The translations under genes were made by a program, and so were the position numbers. This document shows, piece by piece, positions 12,922 through 25,200 of a stretch of 64,000 nucleotides of DNA. Below the pieces are notes generated by a model. The model was not told where the DNA came from, made no database searches, and saw only the letters and a program-made list of their open reading frames with translations. The first letter of the stretch is position 1; each line of letters starts with the position of its first letter. Location: assembly GCF_037975245.1 (NCBI RefSeq), contig NC_092569.1, forward strand, positions 34,634,668 through 34,698,667, read 5' to 3'. The stretch is from Apostichopus japonicus (Eukaryota; Echinodermata; Holothuroidea; Aspidochirotida; Stichopodidae).

Positions 12922-13259
12922 CTATACCGGCCGTATTTTCATCTCTGTGTATTGTATACCACAATCGTTTCCACTAAGATAATCCCAGTAGATGTTCGTT
13001 CCTCGAGTAGAGCCGTCGTAGTCTCCGTTGAGGTGAGAATAAGCGCATTTAGCGCATTTGTCGCTGCCATCAGGAAAATATTCACAATAATAACTATACT
13101 GACAATAAGACCGACGATAAGAATAATTACAGTGATAATAACGATAGAACCACCAGGCTCCTCTGTGTCTCTCAGCACAGTCGAAGGTACTCCATCCATC
13201 GTTGTCCCGGTCTTTTGTACTGAATTGTTTATTGTTGCTACCAGACAAAGCATTATAAC
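12922..13259 (-). CDS. Gene 1 exon 11: terminal FReD segment C
   Basis: 338-nt last exon, phase 1 in, stop TAG at 12922-12924. It holds the calcium-site signature FSTKDRDNDG, then CAERHRGAWW and the terminal SHLNGDYDG ... YTEMKIRPV. About 36 residues, mostly Tyr and Cys, separate GAWWF from SHLNG, where most FReDs have about six. Its C-terminal loop (IYWDYLSGNDCGIQYTE) differs from genes 2 and 3 (YSLNxYGCSLQYTD). Confidence 0.92.
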
Positions 13260-16200
13260 CTGCAACAAACGAGAAAGAGTACATAAACCGGTCAATTGAT
13301 AAACTTTGAACGAAATGAACATCGGATACAAGTTAGAGGGCAGTGCGTTTTTGTCCTACCAAGATAAAAACGTCAATTCCGCGTATTTTGTTGTTTTTTG
13401 TGTTCAAATATTTAGGATACATGAGTAGGTATTTTGTCTTTGCAAGGAAGTTATTATACAATTTTGTTTTTGTTTCGTTTGAAATACAGTGCCACAGCAG
13501 TAGCCACATGCAGATGGGGAAACTTTACTAGAGCTTGGTTACTAGAGTTGTTAATATCGCTCTTAATTTATATTTATCGACATTTATTTACAATAATATT
13601 CTTCATTATATTTGTACATTATTTCTCTAAGTCCACAACTGAGTGGTTTCCTAGTCTATCAAAACTCGAGTTATTGTTTTCTTGTGTGTTTCGGTGTCAA
13701 ATCTTATCATTTATTGAATAATAGTAAGAGTAATTCAATTTGCATAGTCTGCATAATTTGCAAGTTTTCAAGTTCATTTTTATTCAACCCTTTGCTTTTT
13801 TATTTTGTACCACACTGTTTAACATAGGATCTTCTCGAAGCTGATTGAGGATGGACGCCGGGAGAGGGGGTGGGCTGGACTGTGTCAGTTTAGGAAAGCA
13901 AGGGTATCATTTAAAAAGCTAGTCCTTAGTAATTTAACCTGTTATTATTACTAACAAAGGAATAATTGCAATTTGCTGCAGAAACCATCTCCTCACAAAA
14001 CAAAAATGAAGTAGACCGCATAATTCTTTCTGTCAATATTATGGTTCTAATATAATATATGTCCTGCTCCAAATTCCCTGTTCCACTGGGCAGGGCAATA
14101 AGGGTGTTGTTGCCATCGATTGTTCAATACTTTACCCGATTTAGCACGTTGTAATCATTGTATATTTCAACCTGAGGCCACACGTTGGACGTATACACGC
14201 AAATTGAAATATGCACTATATACATGACAGATCATGAAATAAATAACTATAAATGAAGAACAGAACCGAAATAGTATAAGGGAAATGACTATAAATATAG
14301 TAGCTAATGTTTTAGGTTTTGAAAAAGTAAAAAAAAACGTCAATGTATTACGTTACGAAAGGATTCAATAATATTGATTATTGGCACTCTATTATTTAAT
14401 ATTTATCGACATGTGCAATCTAGTTTCGTACGTATATCGTTTTCGAGCAGATTGTGCTATTACAAATTGTTACTCTGCAAAATATAGACAAATAGTTAAA
14501 AATGAAACATTTCTGATTCCTCTGTTTGAATTTTTCTGTAGATGATAAACCATAGATGACGTTATATCAAATAATAATTTATAAATAGCGCCTCAACGTT
14601 TGCACATATGAGGATCATCGAGTATACAAACCACTGGAAGTCTCGATACACAGTAACGGGAAAGGACACGCGACATGCTTTCAGGTAGTACTAACATATT
14701 ATTTACCCCTTTTTGAGTTCGAAGTGTTGCGAGTCACTGCCCTACTGTCTACTGCCATAGTCTTATAAATTGCGTTTGGCGGCCATCGCTATCATGAAAG
14801 GCGTGTGTTACTTGCAAGCACGGCGAGGAGACCTTTGTTGCTAAGGAATAGCGAATCTTATTGTCTGCTTCTTGTGTCTATACACATAGTCCTGATAAGA
14901 TACGTTCGTTCCAGCTGTAGTTCAATTGTTTGAAAGAAAGTAGCAATTTTGGAACTGAAAATTGCAGTGAGCATGAAAAAAAGATAACATTTGGCCAGGA
15001 TTGTGGTAGATGACATTAGTTGTTGTAGAATACACATTCAAGGAGTACTATACAAATTAAATGCTACAGAGGAGCACGTCACCTGAACCTCCAAGGTTGG
15101 CATGTTTTTAGTCTTCGCGCGCCTCCTAATTGACATTATCGTTCCAGATGTATGTATGCGTCGATGATTAGAACATCAACTACTCACCTGTATTTCCACT
15201 GTATGATCCAACTGATAGTCGATACTTGTCTGCCTCGTTATTAATGCTGAAAGTCGAATAGATGGCGTAATACGATGATGAAGCGGAATCCCTTAGATCA
15301 ATACGAAGCTGGTACGTTTTCTGGTTGGTCATAGAGTGGATATATTTATTTCCTAGCCAGTGGTCTTGATTTTTATTACCGAAACCGTTCTTGTAGTCCG
15401 TCCAACCAAGATAAAAGTTAACGGAGGCACTCGATCGTCGCTGGATTACCTATGAAATGAAGAAAAAATATAATCCAACTATATAATCTACTACGTCTTA
15501 AGGGCATGACATCAAAATCCAACAAAATAGTAAACAAAGATATGTATATTGTAAAAGTAAATTAGTTTTGAAGAGTATTTTGTTTCTTGATTTCTCTTTA
15601 CCTAAAATGGTAAGTTCATCTCAACGAGATCTGCAGTGCATTATTTTTAGGAAATTAAAGTATAATGTAAGGAAGCTAAGAATATAAATCCTTAATTATT
15701 TACGTAACTCACAGTCCAACCTCCTCCGTTACTTTCCATCTCACAGTAAACCTGAATGCCGCTTGTCCAACCATCAGGATAAATGGTGTACACACCATCA
15801 CTGAGTGTACCGGACACATAAAGCTCGTGGCAATCTTTTGGGACCACCTCGCGAGTGCACGTAACTCCGTCCCCTTCGTAGTTTGGATTGCAGTAACATT
15901 TACGGACACCACTCCTCGTAGCACAGGTTGCGTGACTACTACACTGGTAACTCGCTTGTATAATCTGGTTGTTTCGGCAAGTTGATTTTCGTGTACATCT
16001 TGAATTGACGTAAAAATCGCCAACCTGATTTAAGACATTCAGCGAAAACAAAAACAAAAAACTTATCAATAAATTAGGAATTTGCGGTTGTCACAGTGAA
16101 ATGTACAGCATTTTAACGGTGAGTGGCGAATGATAAAGGTATGAGTATGAACCTTTATTCAAGTTTTATGAAGTATTTGAAGCCAACTCCGAAGTAGGAT

Positions 16201-19200
16201 GCGAAAGGATCCGCTATAAAATAAAATAAAAATAGCTGCAAATATTGCATTCAACGGCTTACCGCGACTATACATTAGGCCTACAAATAGTTCTAACCGC
16301 AAGACTGTGGAAAAAGTTTCTATGGATGTTTGTGTCAGGCTCATAAGTGGATGCACACTCGTAGGGAGTGGTCTCGTGATTCCCGACTAAACGTAATACT
16401 TTCCTCGTCTGACAGTTTTGACTGGACTGAAAAATGGGTCAATAGCCCCTCCCCAACCACGATGCGCACGCCACTGGATTATCTGTAAATGTACTGATTT
16501 TATCGACAAGTATAAATAATAAAGGTTTCCTTCTAATTGTATGGACAATGATTAAGAACAAAGCATTATAAAATTTCCTGAATGAACCGTACTGACCCCT
16601 AATACACTTCCTATGTCGGCTACGAAGCAGTTGTGGGTGCACGTCTCTCCGTCCCCTTAATAGTTTGGATTGCAGTAACATTTACGGACACCGTTCCTCT
16701 CAGCACATGTTGCGTGATCACTACACTGGTAACTCGATTGTATAATCTGGTTGTTTCGGCAAGTTGATTTTCGTGTACATCTTGAATTGACGTAAAAATC
16801 GCCAACCTGATTTCAGACATTCAGCGAAAACAAAAACAAACCTTAATAAACCTTAAATAAATTAGGAATTTGCGGTTGACACAGTGAAATGTACAGAATT
16901 TCATCGGTGATTGGCGAATGATAAATCCTTCGAACGATAAAGGTATGAGTATGAACCTTTATGCAAGTTTTATGAAGTATTTGAAGCCAACTCCGAAGTA
17001 GGAGGCGAAAGGATCCGCTATAAAATAAAATAAAAATAGCTGCAAATATTGCATTCAACGGCTTACCGCGACTATACATTAGGCCTACAAATAGTTCTAA
17101 CCACAAGACTGTGAATAAAGTATCTATGGATGTTTGTGTCGGGCTTATAAGTGGATGCACACTCGTAGAAGTGGTCTCGTGATTCCCGACTAAACGAAAT
17201 ACTTCACTTGACTGACAGTTTTGACTGGACTGGAGACAGAAAAATGGGTCAATGGCCCCTCCCCCCAACCACGATGCGCACGCCACTCGATTATCTATAA
17301 AAGTAATGCTTTTATCAACAAGTATACATAATTAAGGTTCCTTCTTATAATATGGATAATAATTAAGAACAAAGCATTATAAAATTTCCTGAATGAACCG
17401 TACTGACCCCTAATACACTTCCTATGTCAGCAACGAAGCAGTTGTGGGTGCACGTCTCTCCGTCCCCTTGGTAGTTTGAATTGCAGTAACATTTACGGAC
17501 ACCGTTCCTCTCAGCACAGGTTGCTTGATCACTACACTGGTAACTCGCCTCTACAATCCGGTTGTTTTGGCAAGTTGATTTTCGTGTACATCTTGAATTG
17601 ACGTAAAAATCGCCAACCTGATTTAGGACATTCAGCAAAAAGAAAAAGCAAAAGCTTATAAATAAATTAGGAATTTGCGGTTGTCACAGTGAAATGTACA
17701 GAATTTCAACGGTGAGGTGCGAATGATAAATCCCTCGAATGATCTAGGTATGAGAAGGAACCTTTATGAAAGTTTTATGAAGTATTTGAAGCCAACTCCG
17801 AAGTAGGAGGCGAAAGGATCCGTCATCAAGAAAGTAGCTGCATATATTGCATTCAACGGCTTACCGCGACTAAACATTATGCCTACAAATAGTTCTAACC
17901 ACAAGACTGTGAATAAAGTATCTATGGATGTTTGTGTCGGGCTTATAAGTGGATGCACACTCGTATGAGTGGTCTCGTGATTCCCGACTAAACAAAATAC
18001 TTCCCTTGACTGACAGTTTTAACTGGACTGGAGACAGAAAAATGGGTCAATGCCCCCCCCCCCCCCCCCAACCACGATGCGCACGCCACTCGATTATCTA
18101 TAAAAGTAATGCTTTTATCAACAAGTATAAATAATAAAGGTTAATTTCTAATTATTTGGACAATGATTAAGAAAAGAGCACTATAAAATTTCCTGAAAGA
18201 ATCGTACTGACCCCTAATACACTTCCTATGTCAGCAACGAAGCAGTTGTGGGTGCACGTCTCTCCGTCCCCTTGGTAGTTTGAATTGCAGTAACATTTAC
18301 GGACACCGTTCCTCTCAGCACAGGTCGCGTGAGCACTACACTGGTAACTCGCTTGTATAATCTGGTTGTTTCGGCAAGTTGATTTTCGTGTACATCTTGA
18401 ATTGACGTAAAAATCGCCTTCCTAATTCCACGAATAAATAAAGTAAATTAATTATGAATTTGCGGTTGTCACAGTGAAATGTACAGGACTTCAACGATGG
18501 GTGGACATTGCAAACTTCACCTGAATGATCTAGGTAAGGATTTGGATCTTTATGAACGTTTAATAAGGTCTCTGAAGCCAACTCATATGTAGGAGTCCGC
18601 AAGATTCGCCATGAAAAAGTAGCCGTCAAATGTTGCATTAAAACGGCCTATGCGACTATACATTAGGCCTACAATTGGTTCTCATCGCAAAACTATCGTT
18701 AGTAGTATCCATGCATTTTTGTGTAAGGTTTAAAAGGGAATGACATCTGAAGGAGTAGTCTTGTGCTTCCTGACTAAATGTAAGTAAAACATTTGCTTTT
18801 TATTATGCGGAAAAAGTCATTAAGAGCAAGCACTTAAAATGAAAGAACCGTACTGACCATTAATACACCTCCTTTGTCAGCAACGAAGCAGTTGCATTGG
18901 TTCAGATGGATGCATTGTTCTTGCTGTCTCAGATAATTACCGACGCAAACACATTGCTCTGTTTCTGTGCGAGAGGTAGCCGAGATGCAAGTATCAGGGT
19001 CGTCACAAGTCCTCTCGCAGGTCTCATTGCTAAATATCTCATTAGCTGGACACCATTCAGGGATTGTTTCTAGAGAACAGGAAAGAACAAAATGAACATA
19101 ATAGTAACCTGAGACAGTCACGACAAATATGACATGTGGCATAGAATAGTTTGTCGTCATTACTTAAATACGTGGTTGTCAGAAGGTTAAAGGAAAGGAA

Positions 19201-22200
19201 CATACACTCAGAAGCTGCTCTAATAAATGTAGAACATTTTAAATAGGTAGTGGCCGTTCCTTAGTCACATTAATGTTACTATTTATTCTGATAACGAGAT
19301 AAAACACCATCATTTGTTGTGCAATTAGTCTGAAACCAGGTAGTCATGGCTTGTTTCTGTTTCAGAGTTCTCTAGGTGTAAGTATACTGCTTTCTGACAA
19401 CAATGGTAATTAATAACATCATCAAATTTCTTTTCGTTGGTTGTTCTGATCAAACTGGGAGACGAACCTGGTTTAATTGTAAACGTTATGTTGTACTAAC
19501 GTTAGGAACGGTTCCTAGTTCAGAGCCATGGTCGGTGTTGAGTACGAAGCAGTATTGTAGTGAGTGCGTAATCACACTTTAGCTAATGGAGGCATTTTGG
19601 AATTCTAGTATGGATACTAATGCAAGATTAAGTGTTTGAACTTGCACTAGTAGCTTGTACTTGCACTCATATCATATCATATTCTAATTGCTACGATATG
19701 TATTGTAGCGCCGTTGTACTCGCTGATGTATACTCGTACTATATATATTGTAGCAGTTTCTTCAAAACATATTTGACATGCCAAATTTACTTCCAAAAGA
19801 TCCTTTCGTTTTCAGAATAAACCGTTCATTTTCTGCGCGTTTACGTTTTAAATTTAATAAATGATCACGATTTTTATGATTTTTGGGCTTTGTATTTAAT
19901 AATGTAAAAGACACTTACCATCTGATATTTCAAATGTTCCTAAACTAGATATATAATAATCCCCCCATTCATCTGAGATACGAAACTCGTCGTATGTTAC
20001 ATAGTAAGTTTGTCCAGCAACGTTCTCAAAGTCCATTCGCAGTTGGTATCGCTTTTGATTTGTTAAGACGGCAATTTTCTCATTTCCGATCCAAAAGTCA
20101 CTCCCTAGAAAGCCAACGCCATTTCTGAAGTCTTTCCAACTTCTACTAAAATTTACAGAATCCGATCTTCGTCGCTGTAATACCTTCAAAGAATATCAAA
20201 AAAGTTAACTAGGACGTGATTGAATTGTTATTATTTGTTCCCTACTGCAATGCGATTTGTTGCTAACAGCTATTACACAGAAATACTTATACTTATATTT
20301 CTAACTTCAGTTTGTAGTTTGGGCTAGATATTTACAGTTTCCTTGGAAGAAGAACTACGCTGTACCTAAGTACAATCTGGTACTTAAATTCCACAATATT
20401 AAAAATAATTAATTCAAACTTTCGTTTCGATGAAAAAAGCGAGATTCTATTTGAAATAACGACTTTGTATTACATCGCTATATATTGCTGCAATCAAAAT
20501 CTGAAGTAAATTTGTACAAAACTATTTAAAGTTGAAAAGAAAACATCAAGTAATCAGCCATACCGTCCTTCCACCAGTATCAAGATCATTGTTACAGTAA
20601 GCCTCAAACGGTTCCGGATAGCCATCTGGTTTAATAAGGTACACTCCAGATGTAATGTGGGTAGAGGAACATGCATTCGATACTTCTTTGCAGTCTCTCG
20701 GATACGCAGGTTGTTGAAAAACAAAGTATGAAGAACCTGGATGGAAAGTAAAACAAGGTTAACATTTTATTGTGACTGAAAAATCATTTTAGCTAACGAA
20801 AATATCGCCTAAGATGCTTTATCTCAATTGCCTCTCTCCACCCAGGGGTTAATGGGTACATGTCAGGTAACTTGTCATTGGGCGCAGTATATAACTGCAG
20901 CCGTCTGGAGGGATTGTCTCTGGGACAGGTTATTATTGAACAGGGGTAATATAACGTCTGTAAAGCTCTTTGAAACCTATCGCTGTTTAAAAGCGTTACA
21001 TGAATCAAATATTATTATTAATATTTTTACTATAAGACTTTTTAGCTAATTGTAAGAGAACTGGTTTCGTTATTAAGCGAGTTAAGGCAATGCATCAGTT
21101 TAAATATCAATTATTACTCAACTACCATATAGTCGAATATATCACGACTAAAGTTAAATGAAGTAATCGTTATTGAATTCTCAGATGTAACTGATTTGAA
21201 GCATTATATGTGATTAGTTTTTAGCCTGCAATGGAAATTCAAAGACCAAGTAACTTGATTTCTTTTTAACCAAGCTTCCGTAGCTATCAATCATATCCAA
21301 GTGAGATCAAAAGACTCACGAAAACAGGAAAATCCCTTTTGTTTAAAGTACCTGAGAAAATATCGTAGGATATAAAAAGATCGAAAGTATACTACTCAGA
21401 GGAAATCAACCACAAAATAGATATTCGGAAAAAGTAACACGATTGAAAAACAAAACGTCAAGAGCGACCATTAAAAAGCTAACATTTCCAGCCATTCAAG
21501 TTGTCCAACTGAGGTGTTAACGTTTACATTGCATAAGTTATATACCTTACAGAGGTTACTTCTTATAATAAGAAAAATCATATGATATAAATAATACACC
21601 TACCTGAAGATCTTCCCTCGGCACTGACGATTATCTGTGTAATAAAAGATTTACTGAATACATTACAAGACATAGAGAGTATTGCAGTCAACATAAAGCA
21701 GGATCAGATTAAATCTAATGTTAATAAAACCAGTTTGAGGGAAAGAAAGAACCTTTCGCAAACTGGTCTAAAATATGTTAGTTTCAGAGTAAAGTCGAGT
21801 TATACTTTGATAAAATCTCCGGATAACCACTTACAATGATGTTTTTCTTTTGTCTATATTCCATATCTGATTTACAGGTCAATGATCACTTACAGGGTAG
21901 AACTTTCTTCCAGGAAACATTAGATTACTGGCATTTTCCGGTTGTACAGCTACTCTGGCACATGATACGTACGTGAAGGACAGCTTTGTTGCTTAATGCA
22001 GACAGATGTTCTTTGTTCAAGTCATATTTTGACATTAGAACATTTCAAACATGGGTTGTAACACATTTGTGTTTAACAGTCCTTAATAACACGTAGGGAT
22101 CATTAACATCGCCCCAGCTATTCTTGTTGGACGAAGATTACCGTGTCTTGATACTTACCGTGCACAATGAAACTCTGAGTTTTTAATGGTGTCATTTTAC

Positions 22201-25200
22201 TTGTAAGGTAAGTTCATAGCCATAGATTTGTATATCTTGCTAACTAAACAATTGTAGCAGCGCTACAGAAGCTCAGCTAAGCTTCTATTTGAAATCATTA
22301 TGTGTATAGTGTTGTGCTGATATCGCCAATATCGGACCTGGCCGATATCCGATTTTTTTCAATCTCAAAATCGGCCCAATACCGTTACCGATATTTTTCA
22401 ACAGCCAGTATGAATGTCAAATCGCACTTATAGTCATATTTTAATACATAAATAATCAGAATTATCATCGGCTATCGTAAAATATTATATTGCACAGCAC
22501 ACAAACAGTAACCACTTGATAATTCCTTTGTGTCTATTCTATAACATTAGACCTAACCTCTTTTTAACTGAATGATCATAGTCCCCAACAAGATGATATG
22601 CAAGAAACTATGTGCTAGCATTTTGTTCTTGGAACAACACAAGTCCATTATTCCTGTTACTTCTGTTGAACGGTTCGTTACTCTGTTTGACCCACTACGT
22701 TCAAAACTTAAGCTGCAAGTCTTATACAAATTGTTGTCACATAGAGCCCCGTCATTCTTAGCAAAGAATGTTAAAAGATGACGACAAGTTATGAATAAAA
22801 CTGACTTCATATAGAAAATACATTAGCGTATCCTGGCTAAGAACTTTTACTACTCTTAGTGATTAACAGAACCAAAACCACGATATTTTCTTTATTTTTT
22901 TTTAACTTCCGTAAAAAATATATCCTACCATTTGCCGGTTATACTGACAACTAAGCCTAGCCAAAATTAGCAAGTGCCTCGTCCTTGAATTATTCGACAA
23001 ATTGTTTCAAACAAAATTCTCAAAATACAATCTTTTCAACAGTCATTTATGTTTTAACAAAATGCATCCATGATACTCATTGCAACTTTTTAAAAGATAC
23101 AGACTTTTTGGAATGATTCAGTAGGGGGTGTCCACGTGTTATAAATTGTATTCTCAGCTGAGGACTAGAAGCACTGTACATGTTAATGTGGTAATTTACT
23201 ACTGTAGTTATACATATAGTCACATAGCCTGGTGAAACTTACTTTAAAGCGCTACAAAGACTGCTATGTACGTAACGTTCAGTGGCCTGACTGGTCTGCT
23301 TACAGATCGTTATATCATTAGATCGGTAAATATTTTCAGAACTTGCGTCATGCTTGTTTGACCAGCTAGAACAGATTAATAAATCATCGCAAGAAACAAG
23401 AAGTAGCTTTGTTGTGGGGGAAAAAAGAGCAGAAATTGGAATTGGCTCCAACAATATAGGTCATTCTCACACGTATTACACACACAAACTGTGTGTGGGG
23501 TCAAATTGGAAATCTGTAGTCCTTTTACAGAGAATAACATCGAAGTAGATTGGATTTGATCGAGTCTCCCACGGGTGGGATTATGTCCTACAATGACGGG
23601 AAGTTAAGATGGAAGACATTTGGCTACTCACATCAAAACACATGCTGGTCATGCATACTGAAATATTGCGAAACAAATAACATGATCATTGCATATGATT
23701 GTGGCCCACATTTCATTATAACTGAAATCTTTACATAAGCCCCTGTTTTGGACCTTCCCATGACGACAAAAATATTCTTCCTGTACATTTTTGGTTTACT
23801 GCCATTCAAACTGATATCTACGATGCAAAATGTTAGAAGTACGTTATGGTACAGCAAATGTAAGCCAACCTTAAAAACGCTACCTTAGAAGAATAGACTT
23901 TAAGCAATACAATTATATCTGTTATAACATGATGATCATGATGATGATAAAAATTGCAAGAGATAAAGAATGTCAACAAAAAGGACAATATAAAAAGAGG
24001 AAGTTAAGCAAGAATGAAGGAATTTAATCTCTTTTCTTTCAGACCAAGTCATTCATGACCAAAATTCCATAGTGTGATATTGTTCTGCCATAAGGGTAAA
24101 GAATTGAACCAATACTCGGCTTTAATTTTGTAAAAGTATGTAGGATCGGAAGCAGCTTAAACACAATTTTTTCTTGTGTTTTAATGCCGAATAATTAAGA
24201 TATAAAGATATTAGAACATCCGAGCATATCGTAGTTCAAAGTTCATTTAATGACGATGTTGTCTTTCAAGACAAAAACATCTGAGCATAGCATTTCCAGT
24301 AGTGAAATAGACAATTCTCTAAATAAACCAGAAAAGAAGGTTTAGATCATTCCTGCAATTTTAGCAGTTCTCTGATGTTTTTTCTCTCCATCAAATGTGT
24401 GAAAATGCTTCAAAGCTGTGATTGCTCATGGGTGATAGTTTTTACATGTCGAACATGCTAGGAATGACTCTTTGGCACGATTTAGTATCCTTCTAGAAAA
24501 ATATTTTCCTCGGATACAGAAAATGCTATCACACTTACCTAATGTCATGAAAAAATTAAAATCTACATTTTATACTTTTCCGTTGTCAACAGATTGAAGC
24601 GGTCAAGGCGATTTGTTTGGGATATAGCCAAAGTTTTTTTTGTCGTCGAGAATGTTATTCAGGAAGCACAGACGGTGTGCGACGTTATTGTTGTTGTAAA
24701 ACATTGTGTTTCATGTCACCGTATGCTGAGTATCACATGCCGTTTGTTCCCTTGAATATAATGGAGGAATTAAACTCGATATCCTTCAACATATAAAGCG
24801 AATTATTACCATACATTGAGTAGTGATAGATGTTATGATAATACTTTCTAGTTTTTGCAACGTGTTAGAAAAGAGACCTTTAAATACAGCGCAATGTATT
24901 TTATGTTGTTTAATTTGTAAGAGTCTATCATCGATGTTTTTTTTTAAGTATAGGGAGAGTTTCCTTTGTATACTGAATTATATAACAGGTTACTGTAAAA
25001 GATATACGAAACGTTACGTTTTATACTACACCAAATAGCCACATCACGAAGGGAGGGTGTGAGTCGGGCAGGAGGGAGTGATTGAGAGCAGCAAAGAGGG
25101 GGGGGGGGTATGGGTGGGATCGGTGACTACTCCCATCGCATCATGTTATAGATGGAGTACACTGTCATTGGTCCTATTATAAGAAGTCAGGTCATTAAGT

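Noticed and set aside
12913-13331. Long open frames on the plus strand and in other minus frames over exon C (also 38440-38898 and 60052-60393)
   Set aside because: Shadows of the FReD coding frame, which alone carries the family motifs and fits the splice phases.
22553-22810. 85-codon minus and 69-codon plus frames in the hAT-like element
   Set aside because: Frames are broken in the unit 2 copy and show no transposase motif.
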